In this document: piece by piece, positions 57,688 through 60,722 of the stretch | Layout: each line of letters starts with the position of its first letter | How positions within the stretch are numbered: the stretch's first letter is position 1 | Assembly: GCF_025464835.1 (NCBI RefSeq) | Contig: NZ_JAODMP010000007.1 | Span: 1-60,722, forward strand | Source of the DNA: Mycetocola sp. | GTDB taxonomy: Bacteria > Actinomycetota > Actinomycetes > Actinomycetales > Microbacteriaceae | DNA: 60,722 bases | Direction of reading: 5' to 3' | The notes under the pieces: generated by a model | Database searches by the model: none | What the model was told of the DNA's origin: nothing | What the model saw: only the letters and a program-made list of their open reading frames with translations | Made by a program: the position numbers and the translations under genes

Positions 57688-58392
57688 TTGCCAATCGATT
57701 CGTCCGGACGGGGAGCCTTCATCAGAATCATCAGCTACAACCTTCGCAAGCACGCTGCAAGCGCGGAACTCATCGGCCTGGACACGTTGTACGGAGCGGA
57801 TGTGTTGTGCCTCCAGGAAGCCGACAGTGACCTCCTGCCCGAGCGAGTAGGCAACCTGCGGCTCGCCGACTCCACACGGGGCAACCGGCTCGGGCTCGCT
57901 GTCTATTACAACGCCGACAGGTTCGCGACCGTGTCCACGACGGCGTTCGAGCTGAAGAAGTCAGTGCATGACCGGTTGTTCTCCCCGGCAACGGAGCGGC
58001 TCCTGGCGACGAAACTCTTCGACAAGGAAGCGGACCGTGAGGTGCTCGTTGCCTCCTTCCACGCGGCGCCTCTGACGGCGCTGAACTCGCTGCGTCGTCA
58101 CCAGATCAAGACGGCACACGCCGAGTTGCACACCCTCGCAGAGGGCATCCCTACGGTGATGGTCGGCGATTTCAACTACCCGATCTTCAAAAACAACCTC
58201 CGTCGCAGGATCCACGAGATGGGATACGAGCTCTCACTGAGCAATGCGCGGACCTACTCCCGTTACAAGATATTCCGAGGCCACTTCGACTTCGTGACGA
58301 GCGTCAACATGGGCATCGAGGACGTCGTGACGCTTCCTGCCGGAGCCTCGGACCATCGCGCCATCCTCGTCACGACCAGCTACCTCGACTGA
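57688..58392 (+). CDS. Endonuclease/exonuclease/phosphatase family protein
   Basis: A protein of the EEP (DNase I-like) superfamily: IISYNLRKHAA, LCLQEAD with the metal Glu, VASFHAAPLTALNSLRRHQI with His, the VGDFNYP loop with Asp and Asn, and SDHRAI with the terminal Asp-His pair. It could hydrolyse DNA, lipids or small phosphates; substrate unknown. Start: the frame's first canonical codon is TTG at 57688 (234 residues), but homologous proteins begin at RIISYN, where this frame has ATC at 57721 preceded by GGGGAG 6 nt upstream. The true start may be that ATC, giving 223 residues. Confidence 0.8.
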   Translation: MPIDSSGRGAFIRIISYNLRKHAASAELIGLDTLYGADVLCLQEADSDLLPERVGNLRLADSTRGNRLGLAVYYNADRFATVSTTAFELKKSVHDRLFSPATERLLATKLFDKEADREVLVASFHAAPLTALNSLRRHQIKTAHAELHTLAEGIPTVMVGDFNYPIFKNNLRRRIHEMGYELSLSNARTYSRYKIFRGHFDFVTSVNMGIEDVVTLPAGASDHRAILVTTSYLD

Positions 58393-58566
58393 GGGCACTC
58401 GACAACAGCGACGAACACAGGTACGGTACGAAAGAACGTGAGCACTCCTCACCACCGTCTCGCTTCGATGCGCCTGTCACCTGCCCCGCCGAGAGTCTCA
58501 TCCGGCTCCGGGCTGCGATGAGGTTGTGACCTGCTCAGTCATAACCCTGTCGCAAAGGAGCACTCA

Positions 58567-59724
58567 GTGGAAGTCTCGACCCTGACGGCGGCGGTCTGCG
58601 CCGCTGTCCTCACCTCGGTCGCCATCGCCACACCGGCGTCGGCACACGGCGGCATCACTCCACCGAACTTCGATGAAGCGGAGATTCTCGTCGACGGCAT
58701 GCTGTCGCCGCTGTCTCTCGATGTCGAGCCGGGCGGGACGGCTTGGATCACGCAGAATTTCCCAGGCCTTCTCAACCAAGTGACCAAGAGGGGGGAACGC
58801 ATCGACGTCGTCAATGGGAATGGCGCCGAGATCGGCGCGGTGAGCACCCGCCACAACACCGTCTACTACGCCGAGGTGGCCCAGGACCACTCCAGCGCCA
58901 TGCTGATGAGCCTCCGCACGGGCAAGGAGCCTGTGCCCGTAGGCGACCTGTGGGCGCATGAGAACCAGGAGAACCCGGACCAGGTGAACAGCTATGGCTT
59001 CCTGGACCTGCCGGAGTCGTGTGCCTCCCAGTTCGACCCCGCTGGCCCATTCGGACCGCCCGCCTACACGGGAATAATCGACACACATCCGTACGCCTCG
59101 CTCGCCACGAGAGACGGCGTATATGTCGCGGATGCCGGCATGAACGCGATCGTCAAGGTCAGCTACGACGGCGGCGTGTCGACAGTCGCGGTACTTCCGG
59201 CGACTCCACCCGTCGTGGCGACAGCCGAGATCGTCGCACAGTTCGGCTTCCCCGCCTGCGCGACCGGATACTCCTACCGCTTCGAGCCTGTGCCAACCGA
59301 TGTGGAGCTTGGGCCGGACGGATGGCTGTATGTCACTTCGCTCCCGGGAGGACCCGAGGACGCCAGCCTGGGAGAACGAGGAGCGGTTTACAGAGTGAAC
59401 CCGAAATCGGGTGAGGTGGTGCCGTTCGCCACCGGTTACGTTGGCGCGACCGGTCTTGCCGTCTCGGAGAGGACGGGTATTGTTTTCGTCGCTGAAATGT
59501 TCGGGGGAGCGGATGGCACAGGACAGGTGTCTGTCGTGCCGCCATGGGGTGGGCAAGCAGTAGCTGCGTTCCCTGTCACCTCTCCGGCCGCGATCGAGCT
59601 CTCAGGGAAAGATCTGTACCTCACCAAGGATGCGTTCGTGCTCGGGCCGGAAGGCCCGCAGCCGATCGGCAAACTCGTGAAGATCAGCCTCACGAACAAG
59701 TGGCTGAAGTCCTCCCTGAACTAA
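58567..59724 (+). CDS. ScyD/ScyE family secreted beta-propeller-like protein
   Basis: A 385-residue exported protein. Signal peptide residues 1-27 (MEVSTLTAAVCAAVLTSVA, then ASAHG). The mature part has SMP-30/NHL-type repeats: ILVDGMLSPLSLDVEPGGTAWITQ, VYVADAGMNAIVKV, PTDVELGPDGWLYVTSLPGG, GATGLAVSERTGIVFVAEM, typical of the ScyD/ScyE family named after cyanobacterial scytonemin genes. Its role in actinobacteria is unknown. AAAGGAG lies 5 nt before the GTG start. Its stop overlaps the stop of a phosphotransferase remnant on the other strand. Confidence 0.82.
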   Translation: MEVSTLTAAVCAAVLTSVAIATPASAHGGITPPNFDEAEILVDGMLSPLSLDVEPGGTAWITQNFPGLLNQVTKRGERIDVVNGNGAEIGAVSTRHNTVYYAEVAQDHSSAMLMSLRTGKEPVPVGDLWAHENQENPDQVNSYGFLDLPESCASQFDPAGPFGPPAYTGIIDTHPYASLATRDGVYVADAGMNAIVKVSYDGGVSTVAVLPATPPVVATAEIVAQFGFPACATGYSYRFEPVPTDVELGPDGWLYVTSLPGGPEDASLGERGAVYRVNPKSGEVVPFATGYVGATGLAVSERTGIVFVAEMFGGADGTGQVSVVPPWGGQAVAAFPVTSPAAIELSGKDLYLTKDAFVLGPEGPQPIGKLVKISLTNKWLKSSLN

Positions 59725-60050
59725 CCGAACGGATGATGTGGCGCACCGACAGCGGTGCGCAACATCACTGTGTCAGCGGTGACGTCGGCTGCAGGGTCAC
59801 CGATTCCGGCGCCACCCCAATCGATGACCGCCGCCAACTCGCCGTGGTGCGTGAGAAGATTCGGGCGCAGAAGATCGGTGTGGATCCGCACCGGGTGCCC
59901 GCCCATTCCCGGGTGCGAAGGCAACTGCTCCACAGTCCCAGAGCAGCGGCTGCGTCGATGACATCGCCGGATTCCGCGATCGCGATCCTGGTGATCCCGT
60001 CGAGTTCGCGAAACGACCGCCTCCCCGCCGGAGTCGCCCTGAAGGCCAGA
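59721..60050 (-). pseudogene. Remnant of an aminoglycoside/choline kinase-like phosphotransferase
   Basis: On the minus strand the frame ending at 59721 reads VRIHTDLLRPNLLTHHG, then AAVIDWGGAGIGDPAADV, the APH-family catalytic loop and Asp-containing metal motif, and stops soon after. The preceding homologous part (FRELDGITRIAIAESGDVIDAAAAL) is found in another frame further upstream, implying at least one frameshift. No intact N-terminal lobe or start is present. I interpret this as a decayed fragment; it overlaps the ScyD/ScyE-like stop. Confidence 0.6.
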
Positions 60051-60079
60051 TGACTGTGTCTTTGTGCGGGAACAGAAAA

Positions 60080-60099
60080 ACCCGCGATATTCCGCGGGT
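60080..60099 (-). terminator. Rho-independent terminator of tRNA-Val(CAC)
   Basis: A 7-bp stem, ACCCGCG (60080-60086) with CGCGGGT (60093-60099); on the minus strand followed by a T-run. It lies 13 bp after the tRNA 3' end. Confidence 0.85.
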
Positions 60100-60112
60100 C
60101 TTTCTCTCAGTG

Positions 60113-60185
60113 TGGGCGATACCGGACTCGAACCGATGACCTCTTCCGTGTGAAGGAAGCGCGCTACCAACTGCGCCAATCGCCC
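60113..60185 (-). tRNA. tRNA-Val (anticodon CAC)
   Basis: Acceptor GGGCGAT (complement of 60185-60179) pairs with ATCGCCC (complement of 60120-60114). The anticodon stem CTTCC/GGAAG encloses TTCACAC, giving CAC, which reads GUG. The T loop is TTCGAGT and the discriminator A. CCA is not encoded. Confidence 0.95.
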
Positions 60186-60311
60186 ATCCGCCGCGCACCG
60201 AGGTGGCCCACAACGACGTTTCATCGTACCGGAACCTGACTGCGCTCGCGAACCATCCGGCCTCCGATTTGGCGTCTTTCTGCCCCGGAATGACAACGCG
60301 GTAACTCGATT

Positions 60312-60340
60312 TTGTTTCTCGGGTCTTCATCAAGTAGAGT
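60312..60340 (+). promoter_or_regulatory. Promoter of the tRNA-Gly/tRNA-Cys/tRNA-Val cluster
   Basis: -35 TTGTTT (60312-60317), 17-bp spacer, -10 TAGAGT (60335-60340); a start would be about 60347, 23 bp before tRNA-Gly. The best-spaced promoter seen in the window. Confidence 0.65.
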
Positions 60341-60369
60341 CTTTCAAGCACGCAGGAATGCGAGCAAAT

Positions 60370-60441
60370 GCGGATGTGGCGCAGTGGTAGCGCATCACCT
60401 TGCCAAGGTGAGGGTCGCGAGTTCGAATCTCGTCATCCGCT
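60370..60441 (+). tRNA. tRNA-Gly (anticodon GCC)
   Basis: GCGGATG (60370-60376) pairs with CATCCGC (60434-60440). The anticodon stem TCACC/GGTGA encloses TTGCCAA, giving GCC, which reads GGC. The T loop is TTCGAAT and the discriminator T. CCA is not encoded. Confidence 0.95.
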
Positions 60442-60494
60442 CGAGTGTTGGGGTTAGCCTTCGGGTTGACCACGGCATGTGGGCAACCACACGC

Positions 60495-60565
60495 GGTGGC
60501 GTGGCCGAGAGGCGAGGCAGCGGCCTGCAAAGCCGTCCACACGGGTTCGAATCCCGTCGCCACCT
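60495..60565 (+). tRNA. tRNA-Cys (anticodon GCA)
   Basis: GGTGGCG (60495-60501) pairs with CGCCACC (60558-60564). The anticodon loop CTGCAAA in a GCGGC/GCCGT stem gives GCA, which reads UGC. The T loop is TTCGAAT and the discriminator T. CCA is not encoded. Confidence 0.95.
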
Positions 60566-60600
60566 CACACTCAAAACTGAATTATCATGGCACGTAGCAT

Positions 60601-60672
60601 GAGCGATTGGCGCAGCGGTAGCGCGCTTCCCTGACACGGAAGAGGTCGCTGGTTCGATCCCAGTATCGCTCA
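60601..60672 (+). tRNA. tRNA-Val (anticodon GAC)
   Basis: GAGCGAT (60601-60607) pairs with ATCGCTC (60665-60671). The anticodon stem CTTCC/GGAAG encloses CTGACAC, giving GAC, which reads GUC. The T loop is TTCGATC and the discriminator A. CCA is not encoded. It closes the three-tRNA cluster. Confidence 0.95.
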
Positions 60673-60676
60673 CAAG

Positions 60677-60707
60677 AAAAAACCCCCGGATTTCCGGGGG
60701 TTTTTTT
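60677..60707 (+). terminator. Rho-independent terminator of the tRNA cluster
   Basis: AACCCCCGG (60681-60689) pairs with CCGGGGGTT (60694-60702) across a 4-nt loop, extended by flanking A/T pairs and followed by a T-run. Starts 5 bp after tRNA-Val(GAC). Confidence 0.95.
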
Positions 60708-60722
60708 GTTGTTCTCTGGCTC

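Overview
The window is a high-GC actinobacterial chromosome segment, almost certainly from the family Microbacteriaceae. The main evidence is the set of conserved actinobacterial genes of unknown function (DUF4191, DUF4193, DUF3093, DUF3710, DUF3159, DUF3000), SepH, GlnE with two glutamine synthetases, PpgK, MurT/GatD directly behind the housekeeping sigma factor, and a second type IIA topoisomerase pair. The genus cannot be settled from the sequence. There is no phage, insertion sequence or CRISPR array. Most of the window is core genome, with a gene remnant near the right end.

Left part (1-15 kb): the end of an M18 aminopeptidase, a tRNA-Val(UAC), a manganese catalase divergent from an uncharacterised small zinc-motif protein, a secreted transglycosylase-like protein, a Nif3-like metal protein, a zinc-ribbon coiled-coil protein and the RNase P RNA. 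Then come map-ppgK (overlapping, minus strand), panB, and the nitrogen block glnA2-like > glnE > < glnA1.

Middle (15-40 kb): an RDD membrane protein, DUF4191, a membrane pseudokinase that converges on sucB with overlapping stop codons, then lpdA and pepA. Next are a PAC2 protein, an MFS transporter and the tightly coupled sigA-murT-gatD block. dinB, a DUF7455-like zinc protein, convergent parE and parC, a type I phosphodiesterase-like enzyme, sepH, DUF4193, DUF3093 and dut-DUF3710-DUF3159 follow.

Right part (40-60.7 kb): aconitase, dxs, an N5-(carboxyethyl)ornithine synthase-like dehydrogenase, a fatty-acid oxidation pair (thiolase and FadB-like) downstream of DUF3000 and RNase D, an alpha/beta hydrolase, sufE and sseA (sulfur transfer), zapE, amt, a solitary PemK/MazF-like protein, an endonuclease/exonuclease/phosphatase protein, a ScyD/ScyE-like secreted protein, a decayed phosphotransferase and four tRNAs.

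Two regulatory patterns tie genes together. First, four-box GlnR-type operators sit in front of glnA1 and amt, linking ammonium uptake with assimilation. Second, many genes carry a -10 hexamer ending about 6-7 nt before the start codon, indicating leaderless transcripts. The most unusual biology is a GatD whose catalytic cysteine is replaced by glycine, next to a MurT with no cysteine at all. In Microbacteriaceae, whose peptidoglycan is usually of the group B type and uses the D-Glu alpha-carboxyl for cross-linking, this may be a repurposed D-Glu-modifying enzyme.
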